From positions 1-64,000 of the forward strand of contig JALNZU010000018.1 in the NCBI GenBank assembly GCA_023229245.1: a stretch of DNA of 64,000 nucleotides. Reading direction: 5' to 3'. The notes beneath the pieces are model-generated. The model did no database searches. It was not told the origin of the DNA and saw nothing but the letters and a program-made list of their open reading frames with translations. Within the stretch, counting starts at the first letter, position 1. Every line of letters starts with the position of its first letter. This DNA comes from Bacteroidales bacterium. GTDB lineage: Bacteria; Bacteroidota; Bacteroidia; Bacteroidales; F082. Positions 9,901 through 20,600 of this stretch are shown here, piece after piece. The position numbers and the translations under genes are program-made.

Positions 9901-12900
9901 TTAATGACTGGAACATTGATAACATCAAACTTGAAGGCGGGGGTCAAGGTGTAGCTTCTTTTGAACTAGTACCAGGTGATTATGATTTTGGAGAGATCAA
10001 CACAGGTGAGACTTCCAATCCCGCTACCTTCACCCTGACTAATAATGGAACAGCTGCCGGTACCGTAAATACAATAAATATTTCAGGAACGAATGCTGCA
10101 AGCTTTTCAATTGTAAATATGCCGGCCCTGCCTTTGACAGTGAACGCCAATGAAAGCATAAATCTGAATGTAGTGTTCAGCCCTGATCAGGCCGGTGAAA
10201 ATACCGCTCAGCTCAATATCAACACTACCAATGGCAACTTCATGTCTGCTATCACAGGTATAGGAATAAGCCAGACAGTTTACAACTTACCATTCATAGA
10301 AACCTGGGATGAGGGAACTTTTGACCATCAGGATTGGACATTCGATAATTTTTTGTATAACTGGAGAATATCTGGTTCAGGAGCTAATGCACCTTATGCA
10401 CAGTTTATGTATCAACCCAGAAGTTATGATTACAGCAGTTCATTAATCAGTCCAATGATTAATATTAATGGCTTTAGTAATCTGGTGCTATCTGTTGATT
10501 TCTATTTCTCAGGATATATGTTTACAGGAACTGAACATTTTAAAATTTTCATCTCGGATAACGACAACTGGATTGAACTAGATAGTTTCTCAAGCACGGA
10601 AGACATTGAGTGGGAAACACTTACCTATGATATAAGTTCACTACAGGGGACACATACACAAATTAGATTTGAAGCTTTCGGCGAAGATTCTGATAGAATT
10701 AACAACTGGAACGTTGATAACATCAAACTTGAAGGTGAGGGTCAAGGTATAGCTTCCTTTGAACTAGTACCAGGTTATTATGATTTTGGAGAAATCAATA
10801 CAGGTGAAACTTCCAATCCAGCTACCTTCACCCTGACTAATAATGGAGCAGCTGCTGGTACCGTTAATTCAATAAATATTGCAGGTGTTAACGCGGCTAA
10901 CTTTTCGATCGTAAATATGCCGGTCTTGCCTCTTACTGTAAACGTTAACGAAAGCATAAATCTGAATATAGTATTCAGCCCTGATCAAGCAGGAGAAAAG
11001 ATAGCCCAGCTCAATATCAATACTACCAATGGCAATTTCATGGCTGCTATTACCGGTACCGGAATAAGCCAGACAGCTTATAGCATACCATTCATTGAAA
11101 GATGGGAAAGTGGAACTTTCACACATCAGGATTGGACATTCGACAACCCTCTGTCAAACTGGGTATTCAGAGGTTATGAACCTGAAACATATTATGCTGC
11201 ATTTATGTATCAACCCAGAAATTATAATTACAGCAGTTCATTAATAAGTCCGGTCATAAATATTGAAGGTGTCGCTGACCTTAGTTTGTCATTGGATTTC
11301 AGCTTAGTGGGATACATGAATTCTGGCACGGAAAACTTTATGATATATGTTTTAGAAAATAACGACTGGATTGAATTAGACAGTTATTCTAACACTGAAG
11401 ATATAGAGTGGACCACTTTAACATATGATCTAAGCACACTACAAAGCTCGTACACACAAATCAGATTTGAAGCTTCTGGTGAAGATACTGAAATGATAAA
11501 CAACTGGAATATTGATAATATAGTTCTTGATGGAACACTATTATATGCTTTTGCGATCACTCCTGAATCCGCTGACTTTGGGGAGATAATGACTGGAACT
11601 GTTTCCGAACCAAAAACATTCACTTATACTAATACAGGAGCACTTGATCTGCTTATTAATAGTTCAGCAATAGCAGGAGACCAGGCTGATGCGTTCATTC
11701 TAACTGATTCCCAGCAATATCCATTTTTGTTAGAGGTTGGTCAGAGCAGGGAGCTTACGGTTCAGTTTGCACCACAATTTGAAGGCACTGCGCATGCTGA
11801 ATTACTGATCTCTACAGAATTTCAGGATTTCAGCTCACAGCTGACCGGCCAGGGATACGATGAGTTTATTGCTACCATTCCTTTTATGGAAGATTGGTCG
11901 TCAGGTTCATTTGATACACAACAATGGGTATTTGACCAGGAACAAACGAACTGGCGTATTCAGGCTAACAGCGGCAATCCTGCTCCAACAGCACGATTCA
12001 ACTTTTCACCCATAGCAAATGACTATAGTTATTCGCTCATCAGTCCACGCATACAAATACCTCCCAACACACAACGACTAATAGTATCCTATGATCTAAA
12101 ACTCTCTGATTTTCAATCAGAAGGAACTGAATGGATAAAAGTACATATTTGGGATGGACAAGATTGGCAACAAATTAATGAAGTACCCAATACCGGCAGT
12201 ACTGCCTGGGATACTTATCAGTTTGATGTCAGCGAATATGTAGCACAGGAAACCCGTTTACGTTTTGAAGCTACCGGTAGTAATTCAAGCATGATCTCGA
12301 ATTGGGAAGTGGACAACATCAGTTTACAAAGTATAGATTGGCCAAAAATTACTGTTGACCCAACAGAAATGATTCAGGATCTTCTGTTAGGCGAATCAAT
12401 CACTGAACAGCTAACGATCACCAATGAAGGTGGCAGCACACTATCGTTTGATGCGACTATTGCCTATGACGAACCCACTGGAGGTGGAAACTGGCTTCAG
12501 CTGTCACAACAAACAGGCGATATTGAAGCTGGCTTCTCTTTACCCATAGATGTCACCTTTATAGCTGAAGGAATACAGGGCATGGACAATATGTTCACAG
12601 CTCAAATACTCATCTCATCCAATGATCCGGATCAACCAGTAGTAGTAGTACAGGCTACTTTAAGCATCATTGTATCACTCAATGAAATACAAGTGTTACA
12701 TGTAAAAGTTTATCCTAACCCTGTTAAAGAAACTATCTACTGTACTGGAATTGAAAGCATCAAAAAGATACAGATATTTAATAATCTCGGACAATCCTTA
12801 TATGAGTACACTACAAATGGTGAGCATAATCATATGATAGATGTGTCGGCATTTCAAAGTGGAGCATATGTAATACATATGATAACCGAATCTAATGATC

Positions 12901-12932
12901 AAATTAATAACACAATTCTTATTAATCAATAA
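6933..12932 (+). CDS. Giant repeat surface protein with choice-of-anchor and ASH-like modules, T9SS cargo
   Basis: The 1999-residue product starts with a signal peptide (about 1-25, LPVSANT). It then has six copies of a 266-residue unit and a diverged seventh. Each unit pairs a jelly-roll 'choice-of-anchor' type domain (LPFIETW, DHQDWTFDNY, NWNIDNI) with an Ig-like ASPM/HYDIN-type domain (FELLPTEYDFGEI, NPATFTLTNNGTAAG). The protein ends with a further Ig-like domain and a T9SS sorting domain (KVYPNPVK near 1930). The inferred function is adhesion or glycan binding at the cell surface; no catalytic motif is visible. The LVIVD protein gene follows after 17 bases, probably in the same transcript. 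Confidence 0.88.
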   Translation: MKNNLLFTLCLFTLWALCVSLPVSANTSTSPEKANPDLYHIGVSDVAESGRSYTLPFIETWGEGSFDHQDWTFDNYLANWRVSGSGTNAPYAQFMYQPRNYNYNSSLISPMINIEGVDNLELSFDFYFSGYMYTGTEHLTIFILDNDTWIELDSYSNTADIEWITLTYDLGTLQGTHTQIKFEASGEDTDRYNNWNIDNIMLDEQSQGVAAFELLPTEYDFGEINTGEASNPATFTLTNNGTAAGTVNAINIIGTNAANFSIINIPVLPLTVNANESLNLNLIFSPDQTGENTAQLNISTANGEFMATITGTGISQTVYSLPFIENWSEGSFDHQDWTFDNYLANWRISGSGANAPYAQFMYQPRNYNYNSSLISPMINIEGVENLELSFDFYFSGYMYTGTEHFKIFILDNDTWIELDSYSNTVDIEWMTLTYDLSTLQGTHTQIKFEASGEDTDRYNNWNIDNIVLDEQSQGVASFELLPTEYNFGEINTGEASNPATFTLTNNGTAAGTVNAINITGANAANFSIINMPVLPLTVNASEGLNLNLIFSPDQAGENTAQLNISTTNGEFMATITGTGISQTVYSLPFIETWDEGNFDHQDWTFDNYLGNWRISGSGANAPYAQFMYQPRNYNYNSSLISPMINIEGVENLELSFDFYFSGYMYTGTEHFKIFILDNDTWIELDSYSNTVDIEWMTLTYDLSTLQGTHTQIKFEASGEDTDRYNNWNIDNIMLDEQSQGVAAFELLPTEYDFGEINTGEASNPATFTLTNNGTAAGTVNAINIIGANAANFSIVNMPVLPLTVNANESINLNVVFSPDQAGENTAQLNLNTSNGNFNATITGIGISQTVYSLPFIETWDEGTFEYQEWTFDNYLANWRIYGSQANEYRAQFMYQPKNLNYTSALLSPLIDIEGVDNLHLSVDFMLSSYMNSGTETFKILILNDDNWIELESISNTGNIEWTTLSYDINILQGSTTQIRFEISGEDTDRVNDWNIDNIKLEGGGQGVASFELVPGDYDFGEINTGETSNPATFTLTNNGTAAGTVNTINISGTNAASFSIVNMPALPLTVNANESINLNVVFSPDQAGENTAQLNINTTNGNFMSAITGIGISQTVYNLPFIETWDEGTFDHQDWTFDNFLYNWRISGSGANAPYAQFMYQPRSYDYSSSLISPMININGFSNLVLSVDFYFSGYMFTGTEHFKIFISDNDNWIELDSFSSTEDIEWETLTYDISSLQGTHTQIRFEAFGEDSDRINNWNVDNIKLEGEGQGIASFELVPGYYDFGEINTGETSNPATFTLTNNGAAAGTVNSINIAGVNAANFSIVNMPVLPLTVNVNESINLNIVFSPDQAGEKIAQLNINTTNGNFMAAITGTGISQTAYSIPFIERWESGTFTHQDWTFDNPLSNWVFRGYEPETYYAAFMYQPRNYNYSSSLISPVINIEGVADLSLSLDFSLVGYMNSGTENFMIYVLENNDWIELDSYSNTEDIEWTTLTYDLSTLQSSYTQIRFEASGEDTEMINNWNIDNIVLDGTLLYAFAITPESADFGEIMTGTVSEPKTFTYTNTGALDLLINSSAIAGDQADAFILTDSQQYPFLLEVGQSRELTVQFAPQFEGTAHAELLISTEFQDFSSQLTGQGYDEFIATIPFMEDWSSGSFDTQQWVFDQEQTNWRIQANSGNPAPTARFNFSPIANDYSYSLISPRIQIPPNTQRLIVSYDLKLSDFQSEGTEWIKVHIWDGQDWQQINEVPNTGSTAWDTYQFDVSEYVAQETRLRFEATGSNSSMISNWEVDNISLQSIDWPKITVDPTEMIQDLLLGESITEQLTITNEGGSTLSFDATIAYDEPTGGGNWLQLSQQTGDIEAGFSLPIDVTFIAEGIQGMDNMFTAQILISSNDPDQPVVVVQATLSIIVSLNEIQVLHVKVYPNPVKETIYCTGIESIKKIQIFNNLGQSLYEYTTNGEHNHMIDVSAFQSGAYVIHMITESNDQINNTILINQ
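7092..12340 (+). repeat. Tandem 798-bp coding repeat, six units plus a diverged seventh
   Basis: Unit starts, aligned on the LPF/IPF codons, fall at 7092, 7890, 8688, 9486, 10284, 11082 and 11874. The first five steps are exactly 798 bp and the last is 792. Units 2 and 3 are almost identical at DNA level: the stretch at 7961-8330 and its copy at 8759-9128 differ at only a few bases. Units 4 to 7 diverge progressively. This points to recent duplication or gene conversion at the 5' side. Confidence 0.9.
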
Positions 12933-12949
12933 TTAAAATTAAATTTATT

Positions 12950-15223
12950 ATGAAAAGATTTTTATTCATTTCACTGAGCCTGTTCCTTTTGGGTTCTATT
13001 ATACATAGTTCAAATGCTCAAACATGGGGTAATAATGATGATTTATTGAAGCCCTTATCTACGAATTTAGAAAATGGTATGGTTGTAGCCTCGCCACCAA
13101 CTACCACAATAATAATTGATGACATACTCTATTTCACTGATTATTACGGATTCCATATTTACAACTTCAGTAATCCGGCAAGCCCAATTAAATTATCTAC
13201 ATTACCTTTTCCCGGCAAAACATTACATTTTGATATTTCCGGTGATTACGCGTATATATGCAATGATCTGGGTTTTGGAGTGGTTGATATCACAGACTCT
13301 TACAATCCGGTTATTGAACATATTGATTTTGTAGGGTACAAGCCATACAGGATTATAGTAGATGATGAAACATTATTCTTAGCTGCTGAAAATGGAGTAT
13401 ATGCATATTCTATCAAAGACATTCAAGCATATGAGTACCTTGGATACTTAGAAATTCCTTCGTCAACAGTAACTTTCGCAGGATTTCTGAAAAAGGATAA
13501 TTACATCTATTATACAAATCAGTCTTTTCTTCATGTTATAGATGTTTCTAATCCTCAAATGATGTTCACAGTAAGCTCCCGTCAATATACTGGTGGTGGA
13601 AGCTGTTGGGGTAATATGCAGATACAGGACAATTATCTATATGTCGCTACTACTCTCAGATTACATATATTTGATATCTCTGATCCGTCAAATCCAACAA
13701 TAAAATATAATGGATTACCTTCTTCTCATACTATTTATGAGATATTAGTTGATGGCGATGTCATGATATTGAATCATCAGAATAACGGTTACTTTACCAT
13801 AGTAGATATTAGCGATCCTACGAATCCAGTGGCTGTATTCAGGCATGATGGAAACTGGTTTTATGGCCATAATATTCTTGGCACTCTAAAAGATAATATT
13901 TTACTGGCATTTGATGGAAGTCAAGAAGGATATAACGGATATGGAATTCATTGTATTGATATTTCCGACAATAACGCTCCAGTACTATTAACTAGTCTTA
14001 AATCACTTCCTGGATATACCAGATCAGTTTCTGTGGCCACTAAAAACAATCAGAAATATGCATTTGTCGGACAAAGTAATGGTAATACAGATGCTGGTTC
14101 AGGACTTCTACGCGTATTGAATATAACACATCTGGACGAACCATATCTTGAAGGTACTATGGAAGCTGGTCATGACATAGTGTCTGTAGCAACACTTTCA
14201 GATAATTGGCTGGCTGTTGCTTCTGGATATTTCGCTTTTCCAATCTATAAACTTGCTTTCTCGTTAGTCAATATAGAAGACCCAACCACACCATTTATGA
14301 CAGACATTTTCAATGCTTCTGATCAATTTACACTTATCCAAAACAACAGCATGTGTACATATAATAATGTAGGCTACATGGTTGACAAAAATTTCCTGTA
14401 TATCTTCAAAGAAAATGATGGAGCAATAAATTTAATCAGCCAAGCTGTTCTTTATGGGCAACACGGGTTCGGAGTCTATGCAAATAATCCGGATTATGTG
14501 TATGTAGCCGGAGGGAACTACGGACTGCAACTTTACAATATTTCAAATCCTAACAATCCATTTATGGTCAACTATTATGCTCCAGCCGGCCAATGCTGGG
14601 ACGTATATGTAGATAACGGAATTGCTTGTGTTGCTGCTTATGGAGGTGGTTTAGCCATTCTTGATGTGAGTCAGAATATGGTTGTTCCACTTACACAAAC
14701 CGCAACAGTAAGTCCTGCCATATCGGTTGTGATGCAGGATAATATTGCCTACGTGGGAACAGAAGATAGTCGAATTCAGATGTTCGACATCTCTAACCCA
14801 GCCGAACCTATTAGCAAGGGATGGTATTACACCTGCGGAACAAGAATAAACAGCATGCTCATAGATAAAAGCTCAAATAAATCAAACTTGTTTGTTGCTA
14901 ATGAACTAGCTCTTACGATTCTTGAAATTGATTCTGAAGTAGGCACCACAGAAATAAACTCTAATACTAATCTGCAAACTCAAATTGCACCCAATCCTGC
15001 TTCTTCAATAGCATATCTTGATATAAATTTACCCTCCCATAACAAGGTCGAAGCTAAGTTGTATAATCTGAATGGTCAATTAGTCAAAACATTAGTCAAT
15101 CAAGAATTTATGTCGGGAAGGCTTCAATTAGAATTAGATATTTCTAATGTTCCAGCTGGTGTCTATATGGTTGAAGTAAATACTAATGAGCATCGTAAGA
15201 CAGAAAAACTAATCATTAAATAA
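12950..15223 (+). CDS. LVIVD-repeat beta-propeller protein, T9SS cargo
   Basis: The 757-residue protein has a signal peptide (1-24, HSSNAQ). Many propeller-like repeats each end in a VDISDPTNP or FNISNPN type loop, the hallmark of LVIVD/WD40-like surface proteins. The last 80 residues form a T9SS type A sorting domain (IAPNPASS, NVPAGVYMVEV, KLIIK). The likely role is a surface-exposed binding or scaffold protein; no enzyme motif is visible. It is cotranscribed, by spacing, with the giant repeat protein, and a strong terminator follows. Confidence 0.85.
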   Translation: MKRFLFISLSLFLLGSIIHSSNAQTWGNNDDLLKPLSTNLENGMVVASPPTTTIIIDDILYFTDYYGFHIYNFSNPASPIKLSTLPFPGKTLHFDISGDYAYICNDLGFGVVDITDSYNPVIEHIDFVGYKPYRIIVDDETLFLAAENGVYAYSIKDIQAYEYLGYLEIPSSTVTFAGFLKKDNYIYYTNQSFLHVIDVSNPQMMFTVSSRQYTGGGSCWGNMQIQDNYLYVATTLRLHIFDISDPSNPTIKYNGLPSSHTIYEILVDGDVMILNHQNNGYFTIVDISDPTNPVAVFRHDGNWFYGHNILGTLKDNILLAFDGSQEGYNGYGIHCIDISDNNAPVLLTSLKSLPGYTRSVSVATKNNQKYAFVGQSNGNTDAGSGLLRVLNITHLDEPYLEGTMEAGHDIVSVATLSDNWLAVASGYFAFPIYKLAFSLVNIEDPTTPFMTDIFNASDQFTLIQNNSMCTYNNVGYMVDKNFLYIFKENDGAINLISQAVLYGQHGFGVYANNPDYVYVAGGNYGLQLYNISNPNNPFMVNYYAPAGQCWDVYVDNGIACVAAYGGGLAILDVSQNMVVPLTQTATVSPAISVVMQDNIAYVGTEDSRIQMFDISNPAEPISKGWYYTCGTRINSMLIDKSSNKSNLFVANELALTILEIDSEVGTTEINSNTNLQTQIAPNPASSIAYLDINLPSHNKVEAKLYNLNGQLVKTLVNQEFMSGRLQLELDISNVPAGVYMVEVNTNEHRKTEKLIIK

Positions 15224-15286
15224 TTCAATTGATTCAGTCAACACATCCAATGTACGCTCATTATACAGCATACTGATCATCTAGAA

Positions 15287-15326
15287 TGAAGTGGTATTTA
15301 ACAATTTAAATACCACTTCATTTATT
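15287..15326 (+). terminator. Rho-independent terminator after the LVIVD gene
   Basis: A 14-bp stem (TGAAGTGGTATTTA and its complement) with a 6-nt loop is followed by TTTATT. It lies about 65 bases after the stop codon of the LVIVD gene and separates it from the FG-GAP protein gene. Confidence 0.8.
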
Positions 15327-15494
15327 GAATTTAATCTTATGCTTAATAGTTTATTAACATAAAACGGATACACACTTTTTAATCATATCATATACATAAA
15401 ATACGATTAAATAAGTATATGTGAAAAAGTGATTCCATTGATTCATATTTTTAGAATCAACTCACAAGCAAATTATTACATAATTTTTAAGCAA

Positions 15495-17477
15495 ATGAAA
15501 AAAAACTTATTTATTTTACTATTTTTATATCTTCATGTTATAGTAACCGGTCAATCTTTTACTGATATTTCGTCTCAATCTGGGATACAAATAGTACCAG
15601 CTATGGGCGATTTAGTTGTTTGGTTTGACCATAACAATGACGGTTGGCTTGATTTTTTTGGCGGGACTGAAAATGAAACCTTTTTCTATGAAAATAATGG
15701 CGATGGTACTTTCACCAATATTATCGTTAGCTCCGGCTTGAACGATATATTTCCCAGAGCTGTAGCAGTAGGAGACTGTGATAATGACGGGTTCGACGAC
15801 CTGCTCATCAGTTCTTTTTACATGAACGAACCCCCAAAAGTCTATAAAAACCTAAACGGACAAGGTTTTGAAGAAGTGTTCAGCCCCACAGGTATCAGCA
15901 ACTCGCATAGAGCCATTTGGATTGACTTTAATGGTGATGGTTTGATAGATTTTATAACAAGTGATATGGCTGATCGAACAAAGCTATTTATCAACAAAGG
16001 AAACTGTCAGTTTGAAGAAGCAACTCATATAGGGGAGTTCAATGCAGGAGGCACGGCTGCCGTAGCCGACTTCGATAACGATGGGGTACAGGATATTTAT
16101 GTTGGTATCAAAAACACATCAAAAACTAGTAGATTATATAAAAATATTGCCGGACAAGCTATACAGGATGTCACCTATAAGGCAGGGCTTTCCGATTTCC
16201 GGAACACCGTAGCTGCTGCATGGGGTGATATGGATAATGACGGATTTTTAGAATTGTATGTAGCTAATATTGGATCAAATCGAAACAGTTTATATTATAA
16301 CAAAGGCAATGGTAGTTTTGAAGATATAACCTTATCAGCCGGTGTCTCAGATGCTGGTGATGCACGTACCTGCGTTTGGCAGGATATAAACAATGATGGA
16401 TGGATAGACTTGTTCACTACTAACCATACCGCTACCAATAAACTCTTTATCAATAATGGCGACGGTACATTTACAAATATAGCACCTGAGGCTAATATAT
16501 CAGGTCCTACCGATGGGTTTGGTGTCAGTTGGGGTGATTTTGATAAGGATGGAGATTTAGATGTGTTGATCAGTGGCCATTCTTTTAGCGTTGTGTTACT
16601 CCGTAATGATCTGGATAATGAAAACGCATACCTTAACCTGACATTAAAAGGAGTGTTTGATAATAGAAGCGCTATTGGTGCAAGAGCAACCTTATTCAGC
16701 AATGGCACTATGCAGATTCGTGAAATAAACGGTGGACGTGGGGCAACAGGACAAGATGCACATGCCATGCATTTTGGATTAGGACAAGCTGCGAAAGTTG
16801 ATAGCATCATCATCAGCTGGCCAAGTGGTGCAGTACAAAAACTATATGATATAGCTATAAATCAGTTTCTTACAATAGAACAAGAAGGGAACATACCCCC
16901 TACCCGATTCAGATTAGCCTATCCAAACTCTGATTCCGTGTATCAAACATCTGAAATTGATTTTGCATGGCAACAATCTTTTGATCCGGACCAGGGTAAT
17001 CCAATATCATATTATGTTACTATACATACACCTGAGCAGGATACAGTGATCGGCCCCCTTACAGATACACTGAATACTATTCAAATGACTAAATGGATGA
17101 ACAACGATTCATGCTTTTGGTATGTAACAGCACACGATGGTACAGATTTCACATACAGCGCAGAAGTAAATCAATTACATTACGACTATCAAACCTCAGT
17201 ATTGAAACCAATTAAAGGCTCAGATGAAGACTTGACTATCAGATATTATCATATTGATCCAACATCAGGAACCATTCGGTTAGAAATTTCATCAGTAACT
17301 CATCAACAGCTTCAATGCAGTCTATTTGATTTAAGCGGACGATTAATAAGGCAAGAAGTGGTTGACCTGCCTCAAGGCAATAGTTCACATCAATTAATAA
17401 TAGATTCAACAGATAAGATTATCATTCTTCATCTGCAAACCACTTCTGGTAACTATAGTCTGAAATTAATTAAGTAA
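15495..17477 (+). CDS. FG-GAP/VCBS and ASPIC-UnbV domain protein, T9SS cargo
   Basis: The start is the ATG at 15495, giving MKKNLFILLFLYL and a normal signal peptide; the upstream ATG at 15429 would add 22 implausible residues. About seven FG-GAP/VCBS blades with calcium-binding DxNxDG loops (DHNNDG, DCDNDG, DFNGDG, DFDNDG, DINNDG, DFDKDG) form a propeller. An ASPIC/UnbV domain follows (INGGRGATGQDAHAMHFGLG), then a fibronectin-like segment and a degenerate T9SS sorting tail ending SLKLIK. This layout is typical of CRTAC1-like exported proteins. The substrate is unknown. The gene converges on the C25 protease gene. Confidence 0.87.
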   Translation: MKKNLFILLFLYLHVIVTGQSFTDISSQSGIQIVPAMGDLVVWFDHNNDGWLDFFGGTENETFFYENNGDGTFTNIIVSSGLNDIFPRAVAVGDCDNDGFDDLLISSFYMNEPPKVYKNLNGQGFEEVFSPTGISNSHRAIWIDFNGDGLIDFITSDMADRTKLFINKGNCQFEEATHIGEFNAGGTAAVADFDNDGVQDIYVGIKNTSKTSRLYKNIAGQAIQDVTYKAGLSDFRNTVAAAWGDMDNDGFLELYVANIGSNRNSLYYNKGNGSFEDITLSAGVSDAGDARTCVWQDINNDGWIDLFTTNHTATNKLFINNGDGTFTNIAPEANISGPTDGFGVSWGDFDKDGDLDVLISGHSFSVVLLRNDLDNENAYLNLTLKGVFDNRSAIGARATLFSNGTMQIREINGGRGATGQDAHAMHFGLGQAAKVDSIIISWPSGAVQKLYDIAINQFLTIEQEGNIPPTRFRLAYPNSDSVYQTSEIDFAWQQSFDPDQGNPISYYVTIHTPEQDTVIGPLTDTLNTIQMTKWMNNDSCFWYVTAHDGTDFTYSAEVNQLHYDYQTSVLKPIKGSDEDLTIRYYHIDPTSGTIRLEISSVTHQQLQCSLFDLSGRLIRQEVVDLPQGNSSHQLIIDSTDKIIILHLQTTSGNYSLKLIK

Positions 17478-17520
17478 CGTTCTTTTATACTATTTATAAT
17501 TATTTGTTTTGGTTAATTAA

Positions 17521-17557
17521 GAGAGGCTGTCTTGATTTAGACAGCCTCTCATTTTTT
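17521..17557 (+). terminator. Strong terminator between convergent genes
   Basis: GAGAGGCTGTC and GACAGCCTCTC form an 11-bp perfect stem around an 8-nt loop, followed by a T6 run. It ends the FG-GAP transcript. The T tract is only on the plus-strand side. Confidence 0.92.
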
Positions 17558-17608
17558 ACCCTAATCGTAATCAGGGATTTTCATCTGTGCCGAAAGATAC
17601 GACCTACT

Positions 17609-20600
17609 CTATTTTCGTATCACAATCCGCTGATTTCTCACCACTGACGCAGATGATATCTTCATTAAATACATGCCTTCGGATAGATGACCCAAAGAAA
17701 TAGTTTTTGTAGCTGCATGAACATCCGAACACTCTTCCATATATACTAACTCGCCTAATGTATTAAAAAGACTGATTGAATATGCCGTTTGATGTTCGTC
17801 TAAAACAATTGTCAACTGACCATCAGTCGGATTTGGATAGACATAAAGTGCATCTACAAATCTTTCATCAGTTCCAATAGTGCTGTGAACAATAGTTTCT
17901 GAAGCTTCAGACCATTCACCTTGTCCACAAATATTGACAGCAGCAACTTGTACTGATGCTATTCCTGTAAATTCCATATTCCAGCTTATTATGGCTTCCG
18001 GTGTAGCTCCACTTATTGTTCCGGCCACTGGTGGTTCAATTTTCCACATATAGGATACGGCACCAAGGACAGGTTCTACGCTTACCGTACTTTGCACATA
18101 CAACGCATGATCTATTGTATCAGGGGTGATGGGCTTGACAGCTTGCCCGGGTAACTGATACAATATAATCTGATGGAAGCCATCAGCATGAGTAACGCAA
18201 TTATTTCCATCCGATACCTGAATTAGTTGATAAGTTGTTGTTGATTCAGGGAAAACCTGCTGATTCCACGGTGTTTCCGTAGCGAAAACAGATTCCATAT
18301 CCTGAATATCAACTATCCAAGGGGCCTGGCCTGTCATCGTCAAAACAATCATAGCTGCTTCTCCTTCACATACTCGTGGATCACCAGAAACACTTACCGT
18401 TGGCAATGGATGAATCATTAACAGCATAGAACTTTCCACCATAGTTTCATTTCCATAAACAAAAAGGGTCAATTTGATGCTCCCTTGTGCAATATCTTGT
18501 TCTGAAGGAGTGTAAATTGGATTGATGATAGTCGCATCCGAGAAGACACCTGTTCCATTCGTACTCCATGACACACTATCGTTTGCAGAAGCACTTGCAT
18601 TCAACTGATAACTTTCGCCTGCACATATGGCAGCATCTTCACCCGCCCAACCAGAGGTATTGAGTCTGAGAGGAAATACAATATAGTCTAACCAGGCACA
18701 GTCTTCACCGTCAGAGCCATTGGCATCTTTCAGATACACCCATTTAAACACATGATTACCGGCTGAAACCGGATAAGTAACTTTTCCCCATTTGATATCT
18801 CCTGTCCATTCGCCCATTTTTGTAGCATCTATATAAAAATGCAACTTATCAAAACCCGATTCTGATGAAACCTTTCGATAAAATGAGATTGAATCATCAA
18901 TATTAGACTCATACTGAAGCAATAGCTGTGAGCTCTGACTATGACTTATGGCACCTGATTTGGCTGAAAACTCACCTTCATAAGGCTCAACATCTGTGAT
19001 GATCCAGGGTTGATTTCCTCCATTGATCCATTGAAAATCAGTAAAGTCTCCAGACTCAAAGTCTTCAACCATCAAACCAATCTTTGACAGAAAAATATTC
19101 TGTGCCGTATATACCCCTGCCGTTACATTGATCGCTAACTCAACTAAAGTCCCTACCGGTGTATCATCTGCGATTGTTATTGAAAACAAAGCCTCGGCAG
19201 TTTGGCCAAAAGACATGGAACCTATTGATGATTCAGATAAATTCATCTGAACAAAAGGTGAAGAACAAGTTAATAGGGACGTAACATCATGTGCGTCGCT
19301 ATGACCGATATTTATAACAGTTGCAATCAGATCAACTGTTTCGCCCGGGTCTAATCGTCGGTTCCCATTTCCTGTCTCATCATTTATCCTCAATTTAGTG
19401 ATTTCAAACTCTGGTGCCAAAGCAATCAGATTGAAGTCGGCAGCCCAGCTTCCTTCATCAGCAATAATTTGTAATTGAAACGGTAACAGCATATTATCAG
19501 GAACCTCATCGCTTAGGTTAAACGCAAACGCATCTTCTATTAGCACTAACTGATCGGGGAGCAAAGTTCCATAATCAGCAATATCATCTGTAATAATCAC
19601 ATAAGGAGAAGAACTACTTAAGCTGACCTGAACATTAGTGGCATTCTCGACACCAAAATTTTTAACTTGTATCCCAAGAACAGCATCAGAATCATAATGA
19701 ACACTATTTGATGGGATGCCGTCAATGGTGCTGGAAACAAAAGCTACAAAAGGTCCTGTAGCAGGAAGAATATCAATCTCATCCAGATAGGTTACTTTAT
19801 TATATCCAAATACTGCTATTCTTAATGTACCAATATTTGTAATTGGTGGAAAGCTGATGGTAGCTGAACCATTGGATACTACGCCAGTACCTAAAATCTC
19901 TCCATTTATAGTGAGTGAAACTGTAGCGCCTTCAGAATCGGCATTCACTACCATTTCATCCATTCCTAGATGTAAAACCGAGATATGGCTTACATTCATT
20001 TCGGTTGGAGGTTTTGTCCTTAGTGTAAGTGTCGGATCGCCAAATAAAATCCAGGTATCATGTGTACTAATACCCGAACTACCATGTAGATCGATCATTC
20101 GCATGCTGCCATTGGTAGAAAGGCCTCCTAAAGTTCTTTTAATATTTTCAGCATAACCTTCTACTAATATAGTTACCATTTCATCCTGGCCAGTCATAGG
20201 TGCAAGCCATGGCTGTGATATCCAACTCATTTTGGCACCTATGGCACCGGTAGGCTGTCCATTGTGAGAGGCTCTGGTCCACGCCTCCGCAAAACAAGTA
20301 CCTTCCGTAAAACGGCCATTATCGCATGCTACTGCCCAAATAACCGGCCACCTATCTGTATTGGTAAGCATATTGACATGTGAACTGGAGTAATTTGCTA
20401 CGCTCCAACTGTTTTGTGAGCCATGATTACAATAATTAATAATACTGGTTCCCTCATTGATACGCTGCGAAATTTGTTCTGCATTGGTGTTAGGTACCCC
20501 AGGCACATTGCCATCATATTCCCTGTGCACCATCTGATAGGTATAATTCAGCAGGCTATCACGAATATAATCCATGTGCACATAATCAGCTTCACCCCCA

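Noticed and set aside
16295..16813. 172-codon minus-strand ORF inside the FG-GAP protein gene
   Set aside because: It lies fully antisense to a well-supported coding frame and has a serine/proline/alanine-rich composition typical of a shadow frame.
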